NCBI RefSeq assembly: GCF_900108035.1
Contig: NZ_FNVS01000014.1
Span: forward strand, 1 to 64,000
Reading direction: 5' to 3'
DNA length: 64,000 nucleotides
Source: Parabacteroides chinchillae
GTDB lineage: Bacteria; Bacteroidota; Bacteroidia; Bacteroidales; Tannerellaceae
Under the pieces are notes generated by a model. That model did not search any database, was not told the DNA's origin, and worked only from the letters and a program-made list of their open reading frames with translations. Positions 16,197 to 25,455 of this stretch are shown here, piece by piece. Positions within the stretch are counted from its first letter, which is position 1. Every line of letters starts with the position of its first letter. Made by a program: the position numbers and the translations under genes.

Positions 16197-18737
16197 TTAT
16201 CCGCATTTGGATGCACCGCAATTGGTACAAATCAGACAGCCTTCCTGATAGATCAATGTTTCTAATCCACAATTAGGACATGTCTGCCCCTTTGCTTCAG
16301 TTCCATTCGGAAGATACTTCTTCAATGCACGCTCAACACCATTTTTCCAGGTATTAATAGATTCATTGTTAAGTTCCATCCCTTGTACCAATTTAATAAC
16401 CTGATCTATAGGCATACCATAACGCAATACGCCGGAAATCAGTTTTGCATAGTTCCAATATTCAGGATCAAACTTACCATCCAATCCTTCAATTGTCATT
16501 TTATATCCACGTTTATTCTTGAACTGGAAGTCATAATGTTTATCACCGTCTTCATCATAGCTTTTTATAATGGTACCCTTCGATACATTTTTAGGCAACA
16601 TAATACCTTCATCATCATCAGCAAGACCGGTAAAGATTTCATAAGGACGTCCATTCAGCAACCCCACAAATGCGATCCATTTTTCTCTATTATTCTGGAA
16701 TTTCACGACATCTGCTTCCAACTCCCGGGGACGGGTAGACACAATAACCGGAGGTTGCATACAATTACAATCATCCTTCTTCTTTTTACTGTCCGTCGCC
16801 AACAAAACACCAGAACGGGAACCGTCCCTATAAACCGTACATCCTTTACAGCCACACTTCCAAGCCTCAACATACAAACTATTAACAAGATCTTCAGACA
16901 CATCAGCCGGCAGGTTAATCGTTACACTAATAGAATGATCTACCCACTTCTGAATACGTCCCTGCATACGAACTTTCTGCAACCAATCCACATCATTGGA
17001 AGTAGCCTTGTAATAAGGAGATTTAGCCACCAGCTCATCCACTTCTTCCTGTGTATATTTTTTCGTTACGGAATAACCATTTGCCTGCATCCAGGTAACA
17101 AATTTATGATGGAATACAATATACTCTTCAAAAGCATCCCCCGTTTCATCAACAAAATCGACGCGTGCGTCTGTATCGTTCGGATTCACTTTACGGCGAC
17201 GTTTATATACCGGTAAGAATACAGGTTCTATACCAGAAGTTGTTTGTGTCATTAAACTAGTTGTTCCGGTTGGAGCAATCGTTAAACATGCTATATTTCT
17301 ACGGCCGTATTTAACCATATCCTCATACAGTGAGGGATCAGCTTCGCGCAAACGATTGATAAACGGATTCTTTTCTTCACGTTTTGCATCATATATTTCA
17401 AATGCGCCACGTTCTTTTGCGAGCATTACAGAAGAACGGTAAGCAGCCAATGCCAACATTTTCTGGATATTCTCAGCACATTCGGTAGCTTCTTCAGTTC
17501 CATAACGCAATCCAAGAGCAGCTATCATATCTCCTTCTGCTGTAATACCGACACCTGTACGACGTCCCATCAAAGTTTTTCTTTGGATCTTTTCCCACAG
17601 ATGACGTTCCGATTGTTTTACCTCCAATAATTCCGGATCAGAATCTATCTTTTCTAATATTTTTTCGATCTTTTCCGATTCCAAATCGATAATATCATCC
17701 ATAATCCGTTGTGCCAATCCTACATGCTTATTAAACAAATCATAATCAAAATAAGCATCTTTAGTAAACGGATTCACAACATATGAGTACAAATTAATAG
17801 CCAGCAATCGGCAGCTGTCATAAGGACACAAAGGTATTTCACCACAAGGATTGGTTGAAACAGTGCGGAACCCGAGATCAGCATACGAATCAGGAACAGA
17901 TTCTTTTAAAATAGTATCCCAAAACAAAACACCCGGTTCTGCAGATTTCCATGCATTATGTATAATTTTCTGCCATAAAGCAGAAGCATCTATCTCCTTA
18001 ACTGTAACAGGGTTTGGAGAATCGACCGGATATTGCTGTTTGTAAACAGAACCGTTTACGACAGCATTCATAAAATCATCATCGATTTTTACAGAAACAT
18101 TTGCACCTGTCACCTTCCCCTCTACCATTTTTGCATCTATGAAAGATTCCGAGTCCGGATGCTTAATTGAAACACTCAGCATCAATGCGCCACGACGTCC
18201 ATCCTGGGCAACTTCACGCGTAGAATTGGAATATCGTTCCATAAACGGAACAAGGCCGGTAGATGTTAAAGCCGAGTTTTTCACAGGAGAACCTTTTGGG
18301 CGAACATGAGATAAATCATGCCCTACACCTCCACGGCGTTTCATTAACTGTACTTGTTCTTCATCAATGCGGATAATTGCCCCATAAGAATCCGCCTGAC
18401 CATCCAGTCCAATCACGAAACAATTAGAGAGAGAAGCTATTTGATAGTCATTTCCAATTCCTGTCATCGGGCTCCCTTGCGGAACAATATAACGAAAATG
18501 GTCAAAAAGATCGAATAGTTCCTTTTCAGACAATGGATTCGGATATTTTTTTTCCACACGGGCAATTTCCCGTGCTAAACGATGATGCATGTCTACCGGA
18601 GACTGCTCATAAATATTACCAAAAGCATCCTTTAAGGCATACTTGTTCACCCATACTTTAGCGGCCAACTCATCACCGGTAAAATAGGCTAGCGAAGCTT
18701 TAAATGCTTCATCAAATGTATAAATTTTCTGATCCAC
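16197..18737 (-). CDS. nrdJ: Vitamin B12-dependent (class II) ribonucleotide reductase
   Basis: An 846-residue adenosylcobalamin-dependent reductase that makes dNTPs from ribonucleotides. The catalytic barrel is recognisable from SLSNCFVIG near residue 80, RRGGVGHDLSHVRP near 135, STNPCGEIPLCPYDSCRL near 290 (active-site Cys) and APTGTTSLMTQTTSGIEP near 490. The C-terminus ends in a four-cysteine zinc ribbon (CPNC...CTNC near 820-840), as in NrdJ of the long type, which carries the redox cysteines. The start codon is GTG at 18737; no better ATG lies nearby. It functions with or without oxygen. No cobalamin riboswitch is evident in the 255 bases upstream. It lies downstream of dnaA but has its own unit, since dnaA ends with a terminator. 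Confidence 0.93.
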   Translation of the reverse strand: MDQKIYTFDEAFKASLAYFTGDELAAKVWVNKYALKDAFGNIYEQSPVDMHHRLAREIARVEKKYPNPLSEKELFDLFDHFRYIVPQGSPMTGIGNDYQIASLSNCFVIGLDGQADSYGAIIRIDEEQVQLMKRRGGVGHDLSHVRPKGSPVKNSALTSTGLVPFMERYSNSTREVAQDGRRGALMLSVSIKHPDSESFIDAKMVEGKVTGANVSVKIDDDFMNAVVNGSVYKQQYPVDSPNPVTVKEIDASALWQKIIHNAWKSAEPGVLFWDTILKESVPDSYADLGFRTVSTNPCGEIPLCPYDSCRLLAINLYSYVVNPFTKDAYFDYDLFNKHVGLAQRIMDDIIDLESEKIEKILEKIDSDPELLEVKQSERHLWEKIQRKTLMGRRTGVGITAEGDMIAALGLRYGTEEATECAENIQKMLALAAYRSSVMLAKERGAFEIYDAKREEKNPFINRLREADPSLYEDMVKYGRRNIACLTIAPTGTTSLMTQTTSGIEPVFLPVYKRRRKVNPNDTDARVDFVDETGDAFEEYIVFHHKFVTWMQANGYSVTKKYTQEEVDELVAKSPYYKATSNDVDWLQKVRMQGRIQKWVDHSISVTINLPADVSEDLVNSLYVEAWKCGCKGCTVYRDGSRSGVLLATDSKKKKDDCNCMQPPVIVSTRPRELEADVVKFQNNREKWIAFVGLLNGRPYEIFTGLADDDEGIMLPKNVSKGTIIKSYDEDGDKHYDFQFKNKRGYKMTIEGLDGKFDPEYWNYAKLISGVLRYGMPIDQVIKLVQGMELNNESINTWKNGVERALKKYLPNGTEAKGQTCPNCGLETLIYQEGCLICTNCGASKCG

Positions 18738-18942
18738 GGTGTTTTAATTATTAAAGATTGCAAGTTTATAAATACTTTAGCTACTATCCAAATTATTATA
18801 TATTAAAAAACAAATATGTTGAAAAGTTTTCCAAAACCACAAAAATATACACATAAAATCAACATGTTATATTTTCATATGCATCCAAAAGTTTTCCCAA
18901 AAAGAAAACTCAAAATATTTCATGTTTTCCCAAAAGAAAAAA

Positions 18943-18970
18943 AAGGACACTTCCTTTCGGAAGTATCCTT
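18943..18970 (-). terminator. Terminator of dnaA
   Basis: Stem 18943-18954 with 18959-18970, 12 bp with one mismatch and a TTTC loop. The A-run on the left becomes a U-run on the minus strand. It lies 23 bases beyond the dnaA stop. Confidence 0.85.
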
Positions 18971-18992
18971 TCCACCATATATAAAATTCTTA

Positions 18993-20390
18993 TTAATTTT
19001 TCAAGAGCACCTCAATCTCCTCTACCGATGAACAAAAAGACTTATTTGTCTCTATTTGGTCTTTAATTGTTTTGCAAGCATGCAATACAGTCGCATGGTC
19101 TTTTTTACCCACTATTTTACCAATATGAGAGAAAGAGCAATCGGTATATTTCTTAGCCAGATACATTGTAATTTGTCTGGCCTGTACAATTTCACGTTTT
19201 CTGGAATTAGTTTGGATTGTTGACTGATCCAAATTAAAATATTTACAAACAATTTCCTGAATAGATTGCACGGACATTTGTTTCTTTTCCAAACGAACCG
19301 CCTGACTTACCACTCGCTTCGTCAACGACAAATCTATTTCTTTATTATTAATAACAGCATTCGCCATTAATGAAACAAGAATTCCTTCAAGATCACGAAC
19401 ATTCTCCGTAACATTATTTGCTATGAAATTAAATACTTCATCAGGAATAACAATACCGTCGTGATTAATTTTATTCTTCAATATCTTCTTGCGTAAATCA
19501 AGATCCGGGCGGAACAGTTCTGCAGTCAATCCCCATTTCAAACGCGTAATCAAACGCTCTTCCATTCCCTGCAAATCAACAGGAGCTTTATCCGAAGTCA
19601 GGATTAATTGTTTACCCAATTGGTGTAAATGGTTAAATATATGGAAGAATGTATTTTGCGTTTTATCCATCCCTATCAATTCCTGTATATCATCCAACAA
19701 AAGGACATCTATATTCTGATAGAAATTCAAAAAGTCATTTGTCGTGTTTTTACGAATAGCATCTGTAAACTGGACACGGAAAAGATGTGAAGATACATAA
19801 AGCACTTTCTTTTCTGGATGCAATTCACGTATACGGGCTCCTATAGCATGACATAAATGGGTTTTGCCTACACCGGAAGGACCAAAAATAAACAATGGAT
19901 TATAAGTGGTTTTACCAGGATTCTGGGCAATAGCTTCACCTGCAGCACGCACCAAACGATTACTGGTTCCTTCAAAATAATTATCAAAGCTATATTTAGG
20001 ATTTAATTGTGAATCCAAATCCTGAGGTGCAGCCTGAATAAATGGATTCGGAGCCTTATTTGCATCTTTGGGAGTTATCTTTTTTACGGCAATCGATCCG
20101 TTTTCGGCAGGATAATCAACCGTACCTCCAGTCGTCTTATCCACCATAATACGGTAGTTAAGAATTGTTCCTTGTCCAAAAACACGATACAACGTTACTT
20201 TCAGAACATTCACATATTTTTCTTCCAAATATTCATAGAAGAACTGACTAGGAACCTGAATAGTAAACTTGTTATCCTCATACGATAAAGGAACAATAGG
20301 CATAAACCATGTGTTAAAAGCGGCCTCAGGCACAATATCTCTAATAACTGTGAGGCATTTATTCCACAATGTTTGATAATCAGTCTGCAT
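18993..20390 (-). CDS. dnaA: Chromosomal replication initiator DnaA
   Basis: About 465 residues with the standard DnaA layout. Domain I (about 1-85) begins YQTLWNKCLTVIRD, a variable linker follows, and the AAA+ domain III carries Walker A FIFGPSGVGKTHLCHA near residue 160 and Walker B LLLDDIQ near 225. The C-terminal DNA-binding domain IV has the signature KDHATVLHAC near 435. It binds oriC boxes and opens the origin. I use the ATG at 20390; the in-frame upstream codon at 20408 is TTG and overlaps a GGGAG sequence that could be the ribosome site. No DnaA-box cluster is visible beside the gene, so the origin is probably not here. Confidence 0.96.
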   Translation of the reverse strand: MQTDYQTLWNKCLTVIRDIVPEAAFNTWFMPIVPLSYEDNKFTIQVPSQFFYEYLEEKYVNVLKVTLYRVFGQGTILNYRIMVDKTTGGTVDYPAENGSIAVKKITPKDANKAPNPFIQAAPQDLDSQLNPKYSFDNYFEGTSNRLVRAAGEAIAQNPGKTTYNPLFIFGPSGVGKTHLCHAIGARIRELHPEKKVLYVSSHLFRVQFTDAIRKNTTNDFLNFYQNIDVLLLDDIQELIGMDKTQNTFFHIFNHLHQLGKQLILTSDKAPVDLQGMEERLITRLKWGLTAELFRPDLDLRKKILKNKINHDGIVIPDEVFNFIANNVTENVRDLEGILVSLMANAVINNKEIDLSLTKRVVSQAVRLEKKQMSVQSIQEIVCKYFNLDQSTIQTNSRKREIVQARQITMYLAKKYTDCSFSHIGKIVGKKDHATVLHACKTIKDQIETNKSFCSSVEEIEVLLKN

Positions 20391-20760
20391 TTTTATTTTA
20401 TCTCCCAACTATAACTTTTATTCTTTATGACTACAAAGTTTAGAAATTAATTCTGAAAAAAAAAGTATTAATTTACTTGCTTATTTTGATTGTTTAATAT
20501 TACATTTAATCTCAGGCAGTTAGTAATATCTGTCTGACAATTAGGTCATTAAAGCCATACCCTTTTCAAAAAGCCTTTATTCTAGCATGTTTACCGAATA
20601 ATCAGAACACCTCCGATTTCGATAAAAAAAAGACCTTCAAATACAATTATATGTGTTTATTTGAAGGCCTTACAGCCAATTTTAAGAAGTAAATTTATTG
20701 TCTCTTATTAATTAGAATGATTCTAAATAATTCTTCAATGTATAAGATTTTCAATACTTC
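20391..20760. other. Intergenic region upstream of dnaA
   Basis: No gene is seen. It contains the mlaD-side terminator (20631-20670) and the presumed dnaA promoter region, whose best -7 candidate (near 20425-20435, AAACTTTG on the minus strand) is poor. No TTATCCACA-type DnaA boxes stood out, so I do not call an origin. Confidence 0.5.
20631..20670 (-). terminator. Terminator of the amidase-MCE operon
   Basis: CCTTCAAATA at 20634-20643 pairs with TATTTGAAGG at 20658-20667, loop of 14 bases. The eight-A run on its left is a U-run on the minus strand. It lies about 90 bases beyond the MCE gene. Confidence 0.8.
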
Positions 20761-21645
20761 TTAAAATACTGAGAAATGAACATAGCGTTTCGGGTTCTGA
20801 CGCAAATCCAATAACAGCTTAGAAGCATTCTCCGTCGCGCCATTTAAATTTTCGTACAAAGCTTTATCATTAAGCAATAGTCCCATAGTATTATCACTCG
20901 AATTCAGTTTCTCTGTAGTCAGCTTCAAGTTATTCAATGTCGCATTAATAGAATTAACAGTAGTTGCCAAGTCCAGTTCTTTCAAATTTGCACTTACCTG
21001 AGAGAAATTGTCGGTCATTGTTTTCAAATTACCAACAATGACAGGAACGTCTTTGTCCAATAACGAATTCAATTTACGCGTAGAGACCTCCAAATTTCCC
21101 GTTGTTCTCTCAATATGATCAAATGATTGCGAAAGAGCCGGATGATTAACAAGCGTCTGTAAACCGGCTAAAATAGAATCCACCTTTGGAAGCATTTGTT
21201 CTATCTGGGGAAGAATATTTTCCTGTACCGCTTGCATCATATCTTCTCCCATGCGTCCTTCTATCGTTGATCCCGGTTTCAGATAATCATCAACATATGT
21301 ATTCAGATGAATCTGCAACTCCGCACCACCCAAAAAGCTCTTGGTTATTACGATATAACTACCTTTATTAATTTTCATATTTTCTTCCAGATTAATTTCT
21401 ACGGTTATCTTTCCGGTAGTATTATAATCATATATGATGTCTCTAACCAAACCAACTTTAAATCCATCCACAAAGACCGGGCTCGAAATTGTAACATCTT
21501 TTACATTATTGAATGTCACAAAATAATGATTAACCGGTTGAAATAAATTTATCCCTTTCAGATAATTAATCCCGAAATACAGCAATGCCAGACTTACTAT
21601 TGTTACCAATCCGATTTTTGCCTCTTTAGTGAATACACTTTTCAT
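20761..21645 (-). CDS. MCE-domain (MlaD family) lipid-transport protein
   Basis: A 294-residue periplasmic protein held by one N-terminal membrane helix (IGLVTIVSLALLYFGINYL, 11-29). The MCE domain follows at about 37-115 (YFVTFNNVKDVTISSPVFVDGFKVG), then a long helical tail of about 150 residues (DSILAGLQTL, LKTMTDNFSQVSANLKEL) that builds the tunnel of MCE assemblies. It should act as the substrate-binding part of an ABC-type phospholipid shuttle between the two membranes. The ATPase and permease genes are not adjacent. It lies 45 bases downstream of the amidase gene on the same strand, probably as one operon. Confidence 0.88.
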   Translation of the reverse strand: MKSVFTKEAKIGLVTIVSLALLYFGINYLKGINLFQPVNHYFVTFNNVKDVTISSPVFVDGFKVGLVRDIIYDYNTTGKITVEINLEENMKINKGSYIVITKSFLGGAELQIHLNTYVDDYLKPGSTIEGRMGEDMMQAVQENILPQIEQMLPKVDSILAGLQTLVNHPALSQSFDHIERTTGNLEVSTRKLNSLLDKDVPVIVGNLKTMTDNFSQVSANLKELDLATTVNSINATLNNLKLTTEKLNSSDNTMGLLLNDKALYENLNGATENASKLLLDLRQNPKRYVHFSVF

Positions 21646-21690
21646 TTTTTTAATTTATAAAATATATAATCTTGTTTCTTTACTACATTA

Positions 21691-22938
21691 TCAATAATCT
21701 ACCTTTATGCCATCTTTAAATGCAACAATGAAAGCATCCTTAAAATCTTTAGCCACATTTCTGCGCATCTTCCGTATTGCATTAAAGTCTGTCGTCTCCC
21801 CATAAGTATATTTATATATACCTTTCTCTTTATAAAAACCTACATTTTTATACCCTTTAAACTGTTTTGAATTTCCGGGTAACTTTTTATCTGAGGTGAA
21901 GATTTGAATTTTATATATAACCTTCCCGGAGGTATCAGAGTTCACACGACCTGTTGAAGATACAGATGCAGCCTGTGCCTGTTTTGTTGATTTATTTGAC
22001 TGAGAAGTTTTTTGAGACTGAGATTCCCGCCTGTGTTTACGACGAATATCCTCTTCACTCCCCGGCGGAGGCAACTGATTTGTTTGTGATTCAATAACAG
22101 CTTGCGGTTCAGAAGAAGAACTCGTTGTTGACATCGCCACACTTCTTCCGGCTAACGCTCCTCTTCTTTTATCATAATCACGTTTATACTGATTAAATGC
22201 AATATAAATTGCCATCGCCAATTTATTCTGTCCATCAGCTGACCTCAAAAAGCGTTCTTCTTCCCGATTAGATATATACCCTAATTCAATGAGCACACTA
22301 GGCATACTCGTTTTACGAAGTACCAGAAAGCCTGCTTGTCTGACTCCTCTATTTGTACGCTTGGCAGTCACAAAGGCTTTTTGTATTTCCGATGCCAAAC
22401 TAATGCTCTGCTCCATATGTTTATTTTGCATAAACTCAAAAATAATATATGACTCAGAAGAATTGGGATCAAAACCTTCATACTTTTGCAGATAATTATC
22501 TTCCAAAAGAATAGCCGAATTTTCGCGCATCGCAACTTCAAGATTTTCATCACTCCGGGCTAATCCCAAAGTATAAGTTTCGGTTCCGGCTGCAGAACTG
22601 CCCTTTTTAACAGAATTCGTATGAATAGAAATAAACAAATCGGCTTTATTTCGATTGGCTATGTTAGCACGCTCATCCAGTTCAATGAAACGATCGGTCT
22701 TTCTTGTATAAACAACACGAACATCATTATTATTATCCTCAACCAGCTGTCCCAACTTAAGGGCTACTGCCAGATTGATTTCCTTTTCATTTATAACAGC
22801 TCCTCTCGCACCCGGATCTTTTCCTCCATGACCGGCGTCTATAACAAGAGTAAATGTTTTCTCTTTTGCTTGCAATGAAGGCAAAAAACAAAACAAAACG
22901 ATCAGTAAATTTACATATAGAAGATATTTCCTATCCAC
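21691..22938 (-). CDS. N-acetylmuramoyl-L-alanine amidase, exported
   Basis: A zinc amidase that cuts the bond between muramic acid and the stem peptide during cell separation. The Amidase_3 domain covers about residues 25-245 with the zinc ligands in IDAGHGG and ISIHTNS, the Glu in NEKEINLAVALKL and the catalytic Glu in ELGYISN. A Ser/Gln-rich linker leads to a C-terminal segment that looks like a SPOR-type peptidoglycan-binding domain (YKIQIFTSDKKL to the end). An in-frame TTG at 22968 would lengthen it, but the promoter-like box at 22966-22973 makes the GTG at 22938 the likelier start and leaves a good signal peptide (LLYVNLLIVLFCFLPSLQA). Confidence 0.88.
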   Translation of the reverse strand: MDRKYLLYVNLLIVLFCFLPSLQAKEKTFTLVIDAGHGGKDPGARGAVINEKEINLAVALKLGQLVEDNNNDVRVVYTRKTDRFIELDERANIANRNKADLFISIHTNSVKKGSSAAGTETYTLGLARSDENLEVAMRENSAILLEDNYLQKYEGFDPNSSESYIIFEFMQNKHMEQSISLASEIQKAFVTAKRTNRGVRQAGFLVLRKTSMPSVLIELGYISNREEERFLRSADGQNKLAMAIYIAFNQYKRDYDKRRGALAGRSVAMSTTSSSSEPQAVIESQTNQLPPPGSEEDIRRKHRRESQSQKTSQSNKSTKQAQAASVSSTGRVNSDTSGKVIYKIQIFTSDKKLPGNSKQFKGYKNVGFYKEKGIYKYTYGETTDFNAIRKMRRNVAKDFKDAFIVAFKDGIKVDY

Positions 22939-22965
22939 ACCAAAAAATCTCTTACAAATTGGTGA

Positions 22966-22973
22966 CAAATGTA
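22966..22973 (-). promoter_or_regulatory. -7 box of the amidase operon
   Basis: Minus-strand TACATTTG matches TAnnTTTG. It overlaps the TTG that opens the longest amidase frame, so transcription would begin downstream of that codon. Confidence 0.4.
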
Positions 22974-23068
22974 ATATTTTTTACCGATTAACAGGAGCCT
23001 TTTACGATAATTAAGTTAGTCCGTTTTAACCATAATGTGGTTATTTTCCCTGCTATACACATAAAAAA

Positions 23069-23092
23069 AGGACAGCCTTTTAAAACTGTCCT
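23069..23092 (-). terminator. Terminator of the rpsF-rpsR-rplI operon
   Basis: AGGACAG at 23069-23075 pairs with CTGTCCT at 23086-23092, with further TTTT/AAAA pairing inside. The A-run on its left gives the U-run on the minus strand. It lies 26 bases beyond the rplI stop. Confidence 0.85.
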
Positions 23093-23117
23093 CTTCCTTA
23101 TATAAGATATTCTTATA

Positions 23118-23561
23118 TTATTCAGAAACTACTTCGAAAGGAATTTCTACAGAAACCTCCTTGTGAAGTTTAGCAATAGCTTTGTATTGTCCAACTTCCT
23201 TAACGGCTTCCTTGATATAGATAATTTTACGATCCACATCGTAACCAGCCTTTGCCAAAGCTTCTGCAACCTGAATATTTGTTACAGAACCAAAGATAGT
23301 ACCTGTTGAACTGGTCTTAGCACCGATAGTCAAAGATACCCCCTCCAACTTAGCTGCCAAAGCCAGAGCATCGTCTTTAATTTTAGCTAATTTATGAGCG
23401 CGCTGTCTCATATTTTCAGCCAATACTTTCCTGGCAGATTCAGAAGCGATCACTGCCTTACCCTGGGGGATTAGAAAGTTACGTCCGTAACCGTCTTTTA
23501 CTGTTACGATATCGTCTTTGTAACCTAAATTGATTACATCTTCTTTCAAAATAACTTGCAT
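23118..23561 (-). CDS. rplI: 50S ribosomal protein L9
   Basis: 147 residues, the usual length. The N-terminal domain carries the hallmark [30 protein letters not shown] (7-36), followed by the long connecting helix and a C-terminal RNA-binding domain. L9 binds 23S rRNA domain V near the L1 stalk and helps hold the reading frame. It is the last gene of the rpsF-rpsR-rplI operon, 21 bases after rpsR. Confidence 0.96.
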   Translation of the reverse strand: MQVILKEDVINLGYKDDIVTVKDGYGRNFLIPQGKAVIASESARKVLAENMRQRAHKLAKIKDDALALAAKLEGVSLTIGAKTSSTGTIFGSVTNIQVAEALAKAGYDVDRKIIYIKEAVKEVGQYKAIAKLHKEVSVEIPFEVVSE

Positions 23562-23582
23562 ATTCTGTCTCCTCTTTTTTTA

Positions 23583-23852
23583 TTATTTCATTAAATCGGT
23601 TACGTAAGGAAGCAAAGCCAAATGACGAGCACGCTTTACAGCCTGAGCCACACGACGCTGGAACTTCAACGAAGTACCTGTGATACGGCGTGGAAGAATC
23701 TTTCCTTGTTCATTCAGGAATTTCTTCAAGAATTCTGGATCTTTGTAATCGATATACTTAATACCGTTCTTTTTGAAACGGCAATACTTTTTCTTTTTAA
23801 CGTCTACTGAAGGCGGAGTCAAATATCTGATTTCTGATTGAGTTGCTGCCAT
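23583..23852 (-). CDS. rpsR: 30S ribosomal protein S18
   Basis: 89 residues with the conserved core [16 protein letters not shown] (52-67) and [13 protein letters not shown]18 pairs with S6 on the platform of the small subunit. Only one cysteine is present, so this is a form without a zinc site. It sits between rpsF (two bases away) and rplI, the order found across bacteria. Confidence 0.96.
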   Translation of the reverse strand: MAATQSEIRYLTPPSVDVKKKKYCRFKKNGIKYIDYKDPEFLKKFLNEQGKILPRRITGTSLKFQRRVAQAVKRARHLALLPYVTDLMK

Positions 23853-23854
23853 GA

Positions 23855-24208
23855 TTAATTCTCCTTTACTGTTTCTTTAGATGATTTCAAATTTCTTCTC
23901 TTAGCTGCATATTCTGCTGCATATTTATCCTGACGGAAAGTCAAGAAACGGATAATACGTTCGTCACGACGGAAGTTTACTTCCAAAGTTGCGATTGTTT
24001 CCGGATTTGCTTTGAATTCAACCAACTGGTAGAAGCCTGTTGTCTTCTTGTCAATAGGATAAGCTAACTTGCGCAAGCCCCAATTTTCTTCATTCACAAT
24101 TTCAGCGCCTTCTGCTTTCAGAAGAGATGTGAATTTCTCTACCGCTTCCTTCATCTGTGCATCAGACAAAACGGGAGTCAAAATGAAAACGGTTTCGTAA
24201 TTGTTCAT
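23855..24208 (-). CDS. rpsF: 30S ribosomal protein S6
   Basis: 117 residues. It starts [16 protein letters not shown] and contains the [23 protein letters not shown] strand-helix region typical of S6. Its C-terminus ends in a short charged tail rather than a poly-Glu tail. It binds 16S rRNA together with S18 in the central domain. First gene of the operon, with a complete -33/-7 promoter at 24246-24276. Confidence 0.96.
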   Translation of the reverse strand: MNNYETVFILTPVLSDAQMKEAVEKFTSLLKAEGAEIVNEENWGLRKLAYPIDKKTTGFYQLVEFKANPETIATLEVNFRRDERIIRFLTFRQDKYAAEYAAKRRNLKSSKETVKEN

Positions 24209-24245
24209 AAAATTTACGTTATATGATTAATAAAATTTTGCGGTG

Positions 24246-24276
24246 CAAAGGTAACGATAATATCTTAAACCGCAAA
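24246..24276 (-). promoter_or_regulatory. Promoter of the rpsF operon
   Basis: On the minus strand TTTG (24276-24273), 19 bases, then TACCTTTG (24253-24246): both Bacteroidales elements at ideal spacing. The start codon of rpsF is about 38 bases downstream. Confidence 0.8.
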
Positions 24277-24358
24277 CATTTCGACAATTATATTTTTCAG
24301 GCACAGAATGATCCATTAATTCATACAAGAAGAAAACAACTGCTTAAAGAAAATGATC

Positions 24359-24366
24359 TACTTTTG
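24359..24366 (+). promoter_or_regulatory. -7 box of the hydrolase gene
   Basis: TACTTTTG matches TAnnTTTG, about 73 bases before the hydrolase ATG. No good -33 element was found. Confidence 0.4.
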
Positions 24367-24438
24367 CAACCAACATTTATCAGCCACTTTTGTTTTTCAT
24401 AAAGATAAGATCATCCATTAATCAAAATATAAAATAAG

Positions 24439-25440
24439 ATGAAGCAACGTTTATTCTTTACCCTTTTGTTTACCTTATTCATTATAAGCATACATGCTCA
24501 ATACGTTCCTGACGTATTGGGAGACGATTACTTGCGCCGTACTTTCCAAATGCCGGACGATTACGAAGGAAAAGTTGTATGCACATTAGTAAAAAAGCCG
24601 CAACTATCCGACGTAAAGCAAGCCGTACTATATATACACGGTTACAACGACTACTTTTTTCAGAAACAACTGGGAGACAGCGTAAATGCACATGGTTATA
24701 ATTTCTATGCAATGGATCTTAGAAAATACGGGCGTTCTATCCTCCCCAACCAGAATCCTTTTTTCTGTAAAAGCCTGAAAGAATATTTTGCAGATATCGA
24801 CACAGCATTAGCAACCATCCGCGCCGAAGGGAACAATCGGATTTTATTAATGGCGCATTCCACCGGAGGGCTTATCACCCCTTATTATCTAAATAGCAAA
24901 AAAGGGAGCTTGGCAGTAGACGGGTTAATACTGAACAGTCCTTTTTTGGACTGGAATTTTGGTTGGTTTATGGAGAAGATTGTCATCCCTGCTGTTTCAT
25001 TTATCGGAAAGTTTTTTCCAAATCTGACAGTGCAGGGATACGGCGATCCTAATTATTCATATAGTTTATTGAAGCAGTATAAAGGAGAATGGGAATATGA
25101 CACAAATTGGAAGATGATTTTCGGACATCCTAAAAAGGCCGGATGGATCTGCGCGATCCAAGAAGCACAACAAACAGTACAAAAAGGGCTGAAACTGGAT
25201 TGTCCAATTCTGGTAATGTCTTCCAATAAATCTTTTCCGGAAAGCAAAGAATGGCATAACGAATATATGACATCCGATATAGTATTGAATGTACACGACA
25301 TACAACAATATGGAAGTAAACTCGGGAACTATGTCACACGCGATACGATCCAAAACGGCATTCACGATTTAATTCTTTCGGAAAAGCCATACAGAGATCA
25401 TGTTTACCATATTGTATTCAACTGGATAAAAGGATTATAA
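24439..25440 (+). CDS. Exported alpha/beta hydrolase (serine hydrolase, lipase-like)
   Basis: 333 residues with a signal peptide (MKQRLFFTLLFTLFIISIHAQ). The alpha/beta fold shows YIHGYNDYFF (oxyanion region) near residue 65, YAMDLRKYGRS near 95 and the nucleophile elbow AHSTGG near 140. An Asp near 265 and the final His in QNGIHDLIL near 315 complete a plausible Ser-Asp-His triad. It belongs to the monoglyceride lipase/serine aminopeptidase S33-like group and would act in the periplasm; the substrate is unknown. It converges on the kinase-like gene with only 15 bases between the stops. Confidence 0.85.
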   Translation: MKQRLFFTLLFTLFIISIHAQYVPDVLGDDYLRRTFQMPDDYEGKVVCTLVKKPQLSDVKQAVLYIHGYNDYFFQKQLGDSVNAHGYNFYAMDLRKYGRSILPNQNPFFCKSLKEYFADIDTALATIRAEGNNRILLMAHSTGGLITPYYLNSKKGSLAVDGLILNSPFLDWNFGWFMEKIVIPAVSFIGKFFPNLTVQGYGDPNYSYSLLKQYKGEWEYDTNWKMIFGHPKKAGWICAIQEAQQTVQKGLKLDCPILVMSSNKSFPESKEWHNEYMTSDIVLNVHDIQQYGSKLGNYVTRDTIQNGIHDLILSEKPYRDHVYHIVFNWIKGL

Positions 25441-25455
25441 AATAATCTTTTCCTG

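Noticed and set aside
16383-17216. 277-residue open frame opposite nrdJ
   Set aside because: It lies entirely inside the coding strand of nrdJ, has no plausible protein features and mirrors its codon pattern.
18738-20760. Replication origin beside dnaA
   Set aside because: No cluster of TTATCCACA-like boxes and no AT-rich unwinding pattern distinct from the neighbourhood was found.
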